From contig NC_085139.1 in assembly GCF_024139115.2 (NCBI RefSeq), forward strand, positions 255,536,067 to 255,600,066: a DNA stretch of 64,000 nucleotides, written 5' to 3'. The stretch's first letter is position 1. Each line of letters begins with the position of its first letter. Of the stretch, positions 45,191-56,425 are shown piece after piece. The notes beneath the pieces are model-generated. The model ran no database searches, was not told where the DNA came from, and was given only the letters and a program-made list of their open reading frames with translations. The position numbers and the translations under genes are program-made. The DNA comes from Armigeres subalbatus (lineage: Eukaryota > Arthropoda > Insecta > Diptera > Culicidae).

Positions 45191-47456
45191 AGCGAAAAAC
45201 GTCTCTCACGTCATCTTTTGTTAGCATGGAGGCGCGTGGTATGTTGTGGATTCGTGTTGCGATGGTGCATTGCGTCACAAAATTAGGAAAGTTTGTGTTT
45301 TTCTTACGCCAATTATTGCATTAACTATTACTACAGCATGTCATATCTAGTTTTACTACACTAGGCTCAAATGCAATAATTATGTTTTGACCTCTGAGGC
45401 GAGAAAAGTAGGCAATTTTGTCTGATAAATTTCTAATTGTACTTGATGATGCTGACTATATATAAGCCATCGTTAGAAACCGTGACTTCGTGTTGAACCC
45501 TCAAACATGAATCGAAAATCATTACCGGTAACAAGAAAGTCGTCAAAACAACCGCATTTTTTAGGCAAGGTCACACGCGATTCATGGTTGGACCAAAGTT
45601 TAATAATTGTTAAAACAACCAACCGCCATAGCACGAACCGCCAGCGTCACAGTTCAATGTTGGTCAACACGTCAATCATAGGAGGGCGACAAAAGATGCG
45701 CACTTTTTCGCACCCCCCGAGCGGAAAAAAATCACTTTAAAAACAGCATGACGTTGGGCGGAAAATCTTTCCTGTTCGAATTTTACGCCGCCGATTCGCC
45801 AACCAATGACCGGGCGGGCACGTGAAATTTTCACACTCGATTTGCGGAGAAAACGCGCGGCATATACCTTCTCGTACCAATGTATGAAGGTGCCTACCGA
45901 CATTCATATTCGATCGTGGAAATCATCGTTGTCGTTGCCCCGTCTCGAGAAGTGCATCATAAAGAAGCAATTTTTACCGTCATTTAATGTCTCCTAAAGG
46001 TGCACCTTAGCCAAACTGTGATCCCATTTTAGAATGGAGGAACGTTATTTCGGTTCATTTGGGGATGTGTTTTATCTAGGGTGACCAGAATTGTTTTCCC
46101 AATTTCAAGTTGATTTTATTAAAAATAATGCCATTACAGAGCCTTGAAGGGCGACCCAATTATTTAAAGAAGTTCTATTTAAAAGCATTTTAGAGTAGGT
46201 CTGGACACCCTACAATAATGCATTTCGGCGTTTATATGGTGGTGCTACATTTGATTAAATGTGCCAGAATGCACACATTGAGTGAAGAAAACGGGAATTT
46301 TCAAAAATAGAACACATTCCTCGTTGCCGTGTGCCCGGAGTTAATAACAAATAATCATCGGGGTAATAATTAGAAACAGATGTATTTTTATGCGTGCGAT
46401 ACGATGGAACTCCAAGCCGTTTGTTTTTATTTACGAAGGTTGCGTGATTTGAGTTGGATCGATGAACCTCGCCATCAACGTTTCACATAAATCTGATGAG
46501 ATTGACTCACGCTGGTTGATAAAAGGGATAAAAAGTGTTCAAACCTAAAGAAAGTGGTTATGCTTAAAGTTCTAAGTTTTGTTTAGATAAGGAAAGGATG
46601 GTACAATATGCATTCCCTAAGCTTTGTCTATATTTTCCACAATATAATCAGTGATACCGGATCATTTAAACGTGCAGGCACAAAATGTATTAGACTTTAC
46701 ACATATCACATTGATCCTTTTTATAAAAACAACTGTTTTTGTGCAACCTAGGTCACCGTACGACCGTTGAATGTACAAACAAAGGATTGTCTAACGCCTA
46801 GTTAATGTGCTTTCAACTGTCAAACCACACCAGACAGGTAAACCCACTAATTAAAATTGGTCATAATTGGAAAACAAGTTTGAAGTCAACAAAGAATAGT
46901 TGTCTCAGGATTACTGTTCTGTTGTCGTACAAGTGGGTTTCTATTTTTAGACCGACAAATATCTATATTTCAACCTCAACCATAATGTGGGCAAAACGGG
47001 ATTCTGTGGAAATGTTATCCCTTTTATACGCGACGGTAGGCAGTGCAAAAACGACCAGGTTGGGTGGGCGTTTTATTTACCCACGTAGGTGAAATTTTCC
47101 GAGACAACTACTGATGATCGTTGTTCCCGATATTTTACGGGATGACACAGACAAATTTATGACTGGGCTGCTTGCAAGAATCAGCGGTAGTCATATTAAT
47201 GTGATTTGTGTGACTAATTGGTATTTTTTGGGTGTTACTCATATGTCTACTTCTAAACAAAATGAAAGGTGTTTATTGTTTAGCCTTTCTCATACAACTA
47301 GGTCGTATCAGAAAATCTTAAACTCCACAAAACGAATTGCATGTAGGAGCATCCAATAATCAAGTTTCATGGTTGGGGTAGGCGTTAGGCGATATTTCAA
47401 TGACTTTGATATCCTCGAGTAAAACAAAAATCGCTTGACTACGCATTCTCACTCAC
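45191..47456. other. Intron sequence near the DESI1 exon, no recognised gene
   Basis: A TATATATAAG motif near 45457 stands about 50 bases before an ATG-started 77-codon frame (45507-45740) rich in basic residues, without a recognisable domain; this could be chance. The remainder has no open frame of note or element boundary. It is one of the least repeat-dense stretches in the intron. Confidence 0.4.
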
Positions 47457-47548
47457 CGGTAAACAGCTTGTAATGCCATGGGATCCAAAGAAGTGTTCAC
47501 GTCCGAACACGACAACCGCCGTGTGCCAAATGCCCTCAATGTGTCGAC
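47457..47548 (-). CDS. DESI1: DESI1-like deSUMOylating isopeptidase, exon with active-site His
   Basis: This 92-bp exon encodes [20 protein letters not shown] and [10 protein letters not shown]. The family has EGIWHTS followed by FFFGSGGISSCPPGG in DESI1; the His of IWHT is half of the catalytic Cys-His pair of the PPPDE fold. Acceptor CATTCCAG ends at 47549 and donor GTGAGT lies at 47456-47451. The exon starts with two bases of a split codon (xGT, probably Gly) and ends in phase 0, so it joins exactly to 11204-11313 to give SCLP-GATVLG, matching SCPP-GGTLLG. DESI2-type proteins lack this wording. The upstream exon with the N-terminal strand was not found to the right. Confidence 0.85.
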
Positions 47549-48689
47549 CTGGAATGGAATTATTTGGAATTTTATTATTAAATTGGATCATTTGAATTCA
47601 ATTCACGTGAAGTATATTTTTGATAATTCATAGTAGCAGCTAGCATTAATTAATTCAAAAACGTAATAATTGGCGTAAAAATTTTGGCTCCTCTTTCTCC
47701 TCTTTCTTTTTTATATGGAGTAGGAATTGTGGGGACGGATGTGCAAGAAAGAAGCATTTTCAAATCTCCAAAGCAAGCGCAAGCCGCATGAGTGCTTGCA
47801 GGTAGGGCCTCCAATCATTAGAGTTTAATGCCTGTAGATTGACATGGGAAATTAATTTAGTTTACCTCAAGGTAAACATACATGTTTCAATGTAAATAAT
47901 CAATTGACTATTAAGGACGTGTTTATGAACTGTGCTTATTTTTTTAACTAGTTCATTTATTTGACAAGCTCAGTCGTATATAATATAAAATAATATATTA
48001 TAATATTTAACAGATGATATGTTCTTATCTTTAGCGGCAGGCGTTGCTAGCGTTGACGTGACGCTCTCAACGACATACTCCAAAATACTCCGCATCAGTC
48101 CGTATTGTGCTTTCGCGCTGTGTGGATCTTTTCACTATTTGCTGAAGGAATTTTAATGCTACCCGAAGTAATTTTAATCTCAACAGTGCTTCTCAGTGCT
48201 CTCTTTGCTTGGACCCGTACTTTTGTTTTACGTTGGACCCGTTTGCGGAAGTAAAATTCCGTCCTGCAAGGAAGGGGGTGTCTCTAAATTCTCCACTACG
48301 CTCCAAGAAACAAGGTTTCAAGACCATCCTGCCGAAGCGCGGGAAAAATAGAGATATTCCTTCTCACTCTAATATTGCAAACGTTTTTTCTCCTATCGAA
48401 CTGAGTAATTAGTTCGAACTGAGATTGCCAGAAACGGGACAGCCGCGTTTAGCAGGGATCCTTTGATGATCGCAAACGTTGATAAAGTTTTGATAATTGT
48501 GTATTTTTTATTTCCAAAATTTATATTGTGCATAATATGCAATGCGATCAATAAATCCCAACTGAATCCTGCCTTCCACAACCAGCAAAATGTATGAAGG
48601 GCTGCGGAACAAAAGATCAAACGAACAAAACATCGAATGAACAAAATGATTTTATTTTTCACTAAAGCTCGTTTGCTTCGTTTCAAGAG
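47549..48689. other. Upstream intron of DESI1, no recognised gene
   Basis: A TATAATATAAAATAATATATTATA palindromic AT stretch lies near 47975-48005. An open frame at 48209-48412 (MDPYF- or LDPYF-type start, basic) has no recognisable domain. No element boundary is clear. Confidence 0.4.
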
Positions 48690-49560
48690 GATTAGAAGCA
48701 TCCTTCTACGCTTCTCGGAAGCCTTCTTCCGAACAGCTTAAAGCCCTCCTTTCAAGAGGCGCGGAAGCCTCCTGGGCACTTCAGAAGCCTCCTTTCAAGT
48801 GGTTAGATTGCCTCCTTTCAAGAGGCTCGTAAGCCTCCTTTTAAGAGGCTCAAAAAATCCTTTCAAGAGGCTCGGAAGGCTCCTTTCAAGAGGCTTAAAA
48901 GCCTCCTTTCAAGAGGCTCGGAAGCCTTCTTTCAAGAGGCTCGGAAGCCTCCTTTCAAGAGGCTCGGAAGCCTCATTTCAAGCGGCTCGGAAGTCTTCTT
49001 TTAAGAGGCTCGGAAGCCTACTTGCAAGAAGCTCAAAGGCTTTCTTTTCTAGAGTCTCAAAAGCCTCCTTTTCTAGAGGCTCAAAAGCCTCCTTTCAAGA
49101 GGCCCGGAAGCCTCCTTTCAAGATCTTCTCAAGAGGCTCGGAAGCCTTCTTTTAAGATCCTTTCAAGAGGCTCAGAAGCCACCTTTTGAGAGGCTCAGAA
49201 GCCTACTTTCAAAAGCCTTATTTCAAAAGGCTCTGAAGCCTTTTTCCAAGAGGCTCGGAAGACTCCTTTCGAGAAACTCGGAAGCCTCTTTTCAAGAGGT
49301 TCAGAAGCCTCCTTTCAAGTGGATAGGGTGCATCCTTTCAAGAAGCTCATAAGCCTCCTTTTAAGAGGCTCGGAATTCTTCTTCCAAGAGGCTTGGAAGC
49401 ATGCTATCAAAAAGCTTCCTTTCAAGATGCAAAGGAAGCCTCATTTTAAGTGGCTCGTAAACCGCCTTCAAGAGGCTCGGAAGACTATCTACAAAGAGGC
49501 TCAGAAGCCTTCAATCAAGAGGTGCGGAAACCTACTTTAAAGGAATTCAAAAACTGAAAG
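48690..49560 (+). repeat. 23-bp minisatellite (GGCTCGGAAGCCTCCTTTCAAGA)
   Basis: About 35 diverged tandem copies of a 23-base unit are present. Since three units make 69 bases, all frames tend to stay open and give a 23-residue K/R/S-rich repeat, which is not evidence for a gene. Copies decay towards both ends. Confidence 0.85.
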
Positions 49561-49689
49561 GAGCATCCCTTCAATCAATCAATGGAAAAGTTCGAAGGGG
49601 TACCTCTCAAGAGAAAGGTTGAGAATCGCTGCATTAGAGCTTTTTTATACCTGTAGAAGCGTTACGGCATTTTGTCAGGCCATTAGGCC

Positions 49690-50380
49690 GAATTAGCAAA
49701 AAGAAGCAAAAATTGAAAAATGAGAAGTTTCTTCACCTTACCCCTGCTTCCTTCTCCCTTTTTGTTTCTTCCTTCTTCTATCTGTCTTCTTTTTCCTTTT
49801 TTTCTTTTTTGCTCTTCCTTCTTGCTCCTTCCTATTTCCTTCTTCTATGCTACTTATTCCTTTTCCCTTCTTTCAAGCAGGTTGGATTAAATTTTTATTT
49901 TTAATCAACAAAAACACAAATGCACACATTGAATCATTAGTCGTTTTAGCCGTGGCGCAACCCATTACTCTCATAATTGAGTAATTTTAAAGCAACGTAT
50001 TAGAATCGCACCAAATCTTTTTACCGCCGAAATGTAGGCAATAAGCACTGCATTTACAACATTAATTCGAATTAAACATATTGAACATATCGAATTAAAC
50101 ATATTGAATCATCACCACTGGTGGATATTTTTTCTTCTTTTCCCCACCCTTCTTCTTTCTACTTTCTTAAACTTGTTTCCTTCTTCTTTCTTCCTTCTTT
50201 TTTCTTTTTCTTTCTCTCTTTTTTATTCTTTTTTCTTCTTCCTTCTTCCTTCTCAATTATTCTTTCTTTCTTCTTCATTTCTCGTTCGCTTTTTTCTCCC
50301 TTTTAACTTCTTCCTTTTCTACATTCCTTTTCTACATTCTACATTCCTTCTTCTTTTTTCTACATTCCATTTCTTTCGCC
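49690..50380. repeat. Polypyrimidine (CTTCCTT) low-complexity tract
   Basis: Two CT-rich runs (about 49740-49880 and 50125-50375) are separated by ordinary AT-rich sequence. The right run joins abruptly to RTE copy C. Confidence 0.75.
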
Positions 50381-50996
50381 GGATTCCGTGCCGGAAGATC
50401 CTGTGTGGACCATATTGTCACGCTCCGCATCATTCTGGAGCAGGTCAACGAATTCCAAGAGTCCCTTTACTTGGTATTCATTGACTTTGGACCGTCTCAA
50501 TCACGAGAATATGTAAGGCGCCCTGAGACGCAAGGGAGTTCCTGAGAAAATCATCGGCCTCATCGAGGCACAGTACGAGGCCTTCTCGTGTAGAGTGCTG
50601 CACAATGGTGTCTTGTCCGACCCTATCCGGGTCGTAGCTGGTGTGAGGCAAGGATGTATTCTATCACCTCACAACTGGATCTCAAACAACGAGCTCCATC
50701 GTCGTTGTCACCAGAGGCCGATAGCAACAGAAATTCGGGATCGGAAGTGGGGCTGGGTTGGCCACACTCTACGTAGGGGCGGAAACGAAATCTGTAAACA
50801 AGCATTAGACTGGAACCCAGCGGGACATCGCAGCAGAGGCAGACCCAGAGGCTCATGACGGTGAAGCCTTAATAAAGAAATAAAAGAAGTCGACCGAAAT
50901 CTAACCTGGCAACAGGTTAAAGCGATAGCCGGGCAACGCTCAGGATGGAGATCTTTCAAGTCGGCCCTTTGCACCAACGGAGGTGTACAGTATCCA
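50381..50996 (+). mobile_element. RTE deletion derivative (copy C)
   Basis: It carries the same RTE family as copies A and B, starting at GCCGGATTCCGTGCCGGAAG. VNEFQESLYLVFI and VAGVRQGCILSP are readable, then the sequence jumps directly to HNWISNNELHRRCHQRP. The jump at 50668-50669 removes about 572 bases, including the LADD active site, relative to copy B. The 3' end is GGAGGTGTACAGTATCCATAA. It is non-functional. Confidence 0.85.
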
Positions 50997-51490
50997 TAAC
51001 GTTTCTTTCTTCTTCGTTCTTCCTTCTTCTTTCTTCCTTCTTCTTTCTTCCTTCTTCGTTCTTCGTTCTTCGTTCTTCCTTCTTCCTTCTTTCTTCCTTC
51101 TTCTTTCTTCTTCCTTCTTCCTTTTTCCTTTTTCCTTCTTCCTTCTTCGTTCTTCCTTATTCCTTCTTCCTTCATCTCCCTTCCTTCTTCCTTCTTCCTT
51201 CCACATTCTTCCTTTTTCCTTTTTCCTTCTTCCTTCTTCATTCTTCCTTTTTTCTTCTTCCCTCTTGTTTCCCCCTTCTTTCACCTCTCTTCTTCTTCCT
51301 TCTTCATTGTTCCTTTTTTCTTCTTCCCTCTTCTTTCCACCTTCTTCCTTCTTCATTGTTCCTTTTTTCTTCTCCCCTCTTCTTTCCACCTTCTTTCACC
51401 TCTCTTCTTCTTTCACCTCTCTTCTTCTTTCTTCTTCCTTCTTCTTTCTTCCGTTTTCTTCCTTCTTTATCTCGTCTTCCTTCTTTTTGC
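50997..51490. repeat. Polypyrimidine (TTCTTCC) microsatellite tract
   Basis: About 490 bases are almost entirely C and T, with TTCTTCCTTC as the common unit. It directly follows the 3' end of RTE copy C, so the copy sits inside a CT-rich tract. Long open frames on both strands (F/S/L-rich or K/E-rich) come from composition. Confidence 0.85.
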
Positions 51491-53205
51491 CTTTCGCGTA
51501 TACTAAGTATACGTAAAGGCTATAGGATCACTCCAAAACCGAACTTTTGATAGAAGGCCCGGAGACCCATAGTGTTATATACCAATCGACTCAGCTCGAC
51601 GAATTGAGGTGATGTCTGTATGTGTGTGTATGTATGTACAGTGAACTCTCTCTAACTCGATATTCTGTAACTCGATATCTCGTAAGTCGATAACTCCCTT
51701 ACTCGATTTTCTCTAAGTCGAAGTGATTTTCCAATGCATGTTCACCTCGCCAACTCGATGTTGTCAGAAACAGTACATGCATGATATAGTTAGAAGTTAA
51801 AAATGAAAAGTGATAAGCGAGAAGTGAGGAATGAGAAGTGAGAAATAAGAAGGTAGAAGTGAGAAATGAAAAGTGAAAAAGAAAAAGTTAGAAGTGAGAA
51901 ATTCCAAGTGAGAAGTGGAAAGTCAGAAGTGAGAAATAAGAAGTGCGAAGTAAGAAGTGAGAAATAAGTAAGTAGGGGGAAGTAAAAAATACAAAGTGAG
52001 AAGTGAGACATTCAAAATGCGAAGAGTAGTTGGAAGTGAGATATGAGAGGTGAGAAGTGAGAAGTTCGAAGCAAATAGTGAGAAGTGAAAAGTAAGAAGA
52101 GAAAAGTGAGAAGTGAAAAGTGATGAGGGAGAAATGAGACGTCAGAAGTGAGATATAAGAAGTTATAAGTGAAAAATGAGAAGTGAGAAATAAGATGTGC
52201 GAAGTGAGAGGTGAGAAATTAATAGTTAGAAGTGAGAAGTGCTAAGTGAGTAGTGAGAAAAGGGAGGTGAGAAACGAGACGTGCGAAGAGAAAAGTAAGA
52301 AATAAGTAATGAGTGCAAAGTGAGAAATGAGGAATGAAAAATAAGATGTGAGAATGGAGTAGTAAGAAGTGAGAAGTGACAATGAGAAACAAGATTTTTT
52401 TCCTTCTTCCTTCTTCTATCTTCCTTCTCCTGTATTATATCTCTTCACTCACTTCTCACTACTCAACATCTCGCTTCTCACCTCATAATCATCCACTCTC
52501 CATCTTACCCCTTGCTTCTGTTTTTCTCACTACTCACATCTTTGTTCACAACTTGTTCGCAACTACTCCATCCCACATCTCACCACTTTCTTCTCACTTC
52601 TCATTTCTCACATGTTACTGCATACATCTCACTACTAAATACTCACTTCCGTTTCTCAGTACTCACTTCTCACTACTCTGTACTCATTTCGAAAATCTCA
52701 TTTCTCACATCTCAGTTCTCGCTGCTCACCATTCACTTCGAACATCCCACTTCTCACTTCACTTAATAAGGAAACAAATTTTGGCTGTTCGGCTAAACGC
52801 CATTTGGTCAAAGGTAAATGTGTTCCCTATCTCGATACCTCCTTAACTCGATGGTCCCCGCAATATCGAGTAAGGGAGAGTTCACTGTATGTGTGTGTGT
52901 ATGTACAAAAAAATGTGATACACTTTTTTGTACTTAGCCTTATCCGATTTGCTTGCAACAGGTTGCATTCGACGCGAAATCCTTTGCTATCGGCCATTGC
53001 GTTCCGGAGTTATTAAAAAAACATTGTTTGTTTCGCCATTTTTCTTAAGGGTACCCCCTTGGATTTTTTTCGCAAATAAACGTGAATTGATGAAAATAAC
53101 TGAATATATCTCCCTAAAGTGCAGTTTTGACCTCTCTTCTGTGTTTTTTTATCATGTTATATAATACACGAGAAAGGCACCATCACAGCTAGGTGGATTT
53201 GGGTT
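51491..53205 (-). repeat. Dispersed module (TG microsatellite type), split by a Tigger-like element
   Basis: The left part (51491-51638) has a GTATACTAAGTATAC palindrome, CCAATCGACTCAGCTCGACG and a TG microsatellite. The right part (52890-53205) resumes the TG repeat and ends near GGCACCATCACAGCTAGGTGG. The ends GTAAAGGCTAT and CACGAGAAAGGC recur in the copies at 53590-53960. Confidence 0.65.
51639..52887. mobile_element. Pogo/Tigger-like element filled with AGTGAGA satellite
   Basis: CAGTGAACTCTCTCTAACTC at the left and its near complement GAGTAAGGGAGAGTTCACTG at the right are flanked by TA on both sides (51637-51638 and 52888-52889). CAGTGA ends and a TA duplication are typical of pogo/Tigger elements. 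Instead of a transposase the interior has AGTGAGAAGTGAGA repeats (51795-52390) followed by the inverted TTCTCACTTCTCACT form (52440-52760). Subterminal AACTCGATA motifs repeat at both ends. Confidence 0.8.
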
Positions 53206-53400
53206 TTTATTCTTTCTTTCTTTTTCCATCTACCTTCTCCTTTCTTTCTTCTTCCTTCTTCCTACTTCCTTCTTTTTCCTTCCTTCTTCCCCTTTCTTCC
53301 CTTCCTCACTTCGCACAACTCATTTCTCACTCCCCAGTTCTCATTCGGTCTTACAACCATTCGGCCTAATGACCGTCCGACCTAATGACCCAGCATCTTA
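53206..53400. repeat. CT-rich tract and GACCTAATGACC motifs
   Basis: A CTTTCTTTC tract (53206-53320) is followed by CATTCGGCCTAATGACCGTCC-type motifs at 53350-53390, the inverted form of the GGCCGAA motifs at 54185-54290. Confidence 0.6.
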
Positions 53401-53589
53401 TGGCGTTATACGTCTTAACTTGCATGCCATCAAAGCTTGTGCACTATTTGTTGCACATGTCAAATTCATGTGTTGGTATGCGCAATCGTTATGAAATTCA
53501 ATGGTAATCAATTACGCTTTATTCTCTGTCGAATGCAACTTGAGGTTGAGGTTGAGAATTCCTGTGTGAAAAATTGGCTAATGTTTTGC
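53401..53589. other. Short unassigned stretch
   Basis: No gene or element end is recognised. One short open frame (from 53437) ends at 53616 and looks random. Confidence 0.4.
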
Positions 53590-53960
53590 CTTTTTTGTGT
53601 ACAAAGTATGCTTAAGTAGTGCGTAAAAGCTATATGTTCACGCCGAAAACGAACTTATTATAGGAGACCCGGAGACTCATAGTGTTATATACCGATCGAC
53701 TCAGCTCGACGAATTGAAGTGATATCTGTGTGTGTGGGCAAAATACTATTTTTATAACACACGAGAAGGGCTCTATCACTGCTAGGTGGATTAATCTGGG
53801 TTTTTTTATAGCAATTGTGCACACACATACATACATACATACACATGGACACATGGTGTGATATATCGTCGAACTGAGTCGATTGCTATATCACACCATA
53901 GGTCTCTGAGCCTTCTATAAAAAGTTCGATTTTGGAGTGAAATGATAGCCTTTTGGTACA
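53590..53960. repeat. Two facing copies of the TG/CA dispersed module
   Basis: An inverted partial copy (about 53600-53735) and a direct partial copy (about 53816-53955) face each other around CACGAGAAGGGCTCTATCAC and GCTAGGTGGATTAA. The outer blocks CGATCGACTCAGCTCGACG and GTCGAACTGAGTCGATTG pair, so the pair could form a large hairpin. Confidence 0.65.
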
Positions 53961-54180
53961 GCTTTGTGCAAAAAAGGAACAAGGGAGATTATAGGAGGAA
54001 GCAGGCAGAGGAAATAATAAAGATGAGAGAAAGTGGAAGGAATGACAAAGAAGCAGAAAAAATAAGAAAGAAAGCAGGAAAAAGAAGCTAAGTAGGGAAA
54101 ACGTCTATCTAGCGTACCCCACCGAAGGAAGTGGTTACCCTCCAATACATTTTTCGAACTAAATCTATCACATGTTATGA
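53961..54180. other. Purine-rich spacer
   Basis: AG-rich sequence (AAAGAAGCAGAAAAAAT type) without a gene. Confidence 0.45.
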
Positions 54181-54310
54181 GGAAGGGTCGTTTGGCCGAA
54201 AGCCATTTGGCCGAATGTCACTAGGGCGAACAAACCATTAGGCCGAAACCCATCTGGCCGAAAGTCATTTGGACGAATAGGACGTTGGCCCGAATAGAGC
54301 ATTTGGTGAG
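54181..54310 (+). repeat. TTTGGCCGAA tandem motif cluster
   Basis: Five or six spaced copies of (A)TTTGGCCGAA and TTAGGCCGAA lie here. The same motif occurs near 52790 and inverted near 53350. Confidence 0.7.
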
Positions 54311-55390
54311 TGAGACGTCTCACTTCTCCCTTCGCACTATTCACTTTTCACAGTGAGAAGTGAGACTTCTTACTTCGCACTCCTCATTTTTCACTTCTTA
54401 TCGTTTAAAGTGAGGAGCGCGAAGTAAGTAGTAAGACGTCTCTCTAATCACTTCACACTACTCACTTTTCACAGTGAGAAGTGAGAAATAAGGAGTGAGT
54501 AGAGAGACGTCTCATTCCTCATTACTCATTTCTCACTTCTCACTGTAGAAAGTGAAAAGCGCAAAGTAAGTAGTGAGATGTCTCACTACTCACTACTCTC
54601 TTCATGTTTCTCAGTTTTTACAGTGAGAAGTAAGAAGTCTCATTTCTCACTACTTATTTTTCACTTCCCACTGTTGTGGGAAGTGAGTAGTGCGAAATGA
54701 GAAGTGAGTCATCGTACTACTCAATTTTTACAGTGATCAGCGAGAAATGAGGAGTGAGAAGTGAGACACCTCACTTCTCAAAGAAAGTAGTGCGAAGTGG
54801 GTAGTGAGACGTCTTACTTCTCACTTTTCACAGTAAGCAGTGATAAATGAGAAGTGAGTAGTGAGCCGTCTCACTTCTGTATTCGTCCAAACGGCCCCTC
54901 CCCGTTGGGCATATGCATAAATCGAGTTTCAGACGTAGTAAAGAGAAAAGAAGTTAGATGAAAGAGGGGAGAAAAGAAAATGAAGAAGGATGTGGGAAAT
55001 AGGAAGGAATAAGGATTAGTTAGATAATTTTAATTCTCACGTCGCACTTCTAATTTTTCACTTTTAATTCTAAATCCTCACTTATCACATCTTCTCTCCC
55101 TTTTCACTTTACATTTCTCATTTCTCTCGTTTTACTTCTTATGAGATGTGAGAAACATGGGAAGTGAGAAATGAGAAGTAAGTAGTTGGAATTACATAAA
55201 GTTTACAATGAGAAGTGAGGAATTCTCATTGTAAACTTCATGTAATTCCAACTACTTACTTCTCATTTCTCACTTCTCACTTCCAACTTCTCACTTTTCA
55301 CTTTCTTCCTTGCGTTTCTCCCTACTCACTCTTCACTTCCTTCCTTCTGTTTTTCACTTCTCACTTTTCACAATTCGTGAAATTTTGAAC
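54300..55390. repeat. AGTGAGAAGTGAGA satellite with alternating orientation
   Basis: Short AGTGAGAAGTGAGA runs alternate with TCTCACTTCTCACT runs and GAGACGTCTCAC junctions, giving many small palindromes. The motif is the same as in the interior of the Tigger-like element. A 44-base stretch near 55190-55275 is a near-perfect palindrome around GAGGAATTCTCATTGTAAAC. Confidence 0.8.
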
Positions 55391-55596
55391 CGCGAAATGG
55401 CAGAAACGTTTTGAAGACAGCAAAAAGTATTGGAAATTCAAAAACATGTAACAACGCAGCTCTTTTCAACAAATGAATATGTCTTATTCAATTGGATTAA
55501 AGCTAACACGGTGTGAATTTATTTCAATTTGAAATAACAGTAAGCTTGTTGCCAGAGCCGTAGCGTGGCTTTGCGGCTTCCGTGGCGAAAGATTAG
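55391..55596. other. Short unassigned stretch
   Basis: AT-rich sequence between satellite and fold-back element, with no gene. Confidence 0.4.
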
Positions 55597-56425
55597 CACT
55601 TACGTACCAGACCCCGATTTTCACGTAAAACTAAATTTTCAAAATGATGATTCTCAGCAGTCTAGCATCGGAATTTGATTATATTTTCTGCAATCGATCA
55701 CAAATTCTATAGTTCCAGAGACATTGGTCATCGTTTTGAAAATGGACATGGCTCCGGAGATAATGATGGGAGTACTGGGGTAACCTCCTGGTCCGGAAAA
55801 AATGGCCACTGCTTGATCAAGCCGGAAACAAGTCTTACGACGTGCCAAACTTCATGATTTTGCAAAACAAGTTCATAGAAATGTGTTCTGAGGGTATTTG
55901 ACTCAACTGGTCGTATTATGGATCACCCTGGAATGCTGGTTCCCAGAATGTGACCAGATGTACCAAATACTCTCAGAACAAATTTCTATTGACTTGTTTT
56001 GCAAAACCATAAAGTTTGATACGTCGCAAGCCAGGATTCAGTATCAATCAAAAAGTGGCCACTTCCCCAAGTATACCAGCATTCCAGGGTGTTCCAGAAT
56101 ATGACCAGATGAGCCAAATACCCTCAGAACAGATTTCTATGAACTTGTTTTGCAAATTCATGTAGTTTACCACGTTGAAAGACGTGTTTCCGGCTTGATC
56201 TGGCAGTAGCCCATTTTTCCGGACCAGGAGGTTACCCCAGTTCAGTACTCCCATCAATATCTCCAGGGCCATGTCCATTTTCAAAACTATGACCAATGTC
56301 CCTGAAACTTTAGGAATTTGGTGATCGATTGGAGAAAACAGAACCAAATTCCGATGCAAGACTGATGAGGACCATCATTTTGAAAATCGAGTTTTACGTG
56401 AAACTGGGGGTCAGGTACCTAAGTG
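55597..56425. mobile_element. Fold-back element with long inverted arms (829 bp)
   Basis: The ends read CACTTACGTACCAGACCCC and, inverted, CACTTAGGTACCTGACCCC. Both continue with TTTCACGTAAAACT and TTTTCAAAATGATG. The arms extend over 300 bp on each side. The centre carries three copies of a phrase around TTCTATGAACTTGTTTTGCAAA, two direct and one inverted. No coding sequence or clear target duplication is seen. Confidence 0.7.

Larger units (their letters stand above)
11314..47456 (-). other. 36.1-kb intron of the DESI1-like gene, filled with transposable elements
   Basis: The donor is GTGAGT at 47456-47451 and the acceptor is CAG at 11316-11314, both on the minus strand and both phase 0. 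The intron contains at least fifteen separate insertions from most major insect transposon classes, plus long degenerate repeat blocks. Whether further alternative exons lie inside is open; see 44506-44661. Confidence 0.68.

Noticed and set aside
45440..45740. Core promoter and small gene (TATATATAAG followed by an ATG frame)
   Set aside because: The encoded 77 residues have no recognisable domain and the TATA motif is common in this AT-rich intron.
48799..49155. A 118-codon K/R/S-rich frame
   Set aside because: It is a translation of the 23-bp minisatellite, with a 23-residue periodicity.
50708..51550. K/E-rich and F/S/L-rich frames of up to 200 codons
   Set aside because: They cover a pure polypyrimidine tract and mirror its composition.
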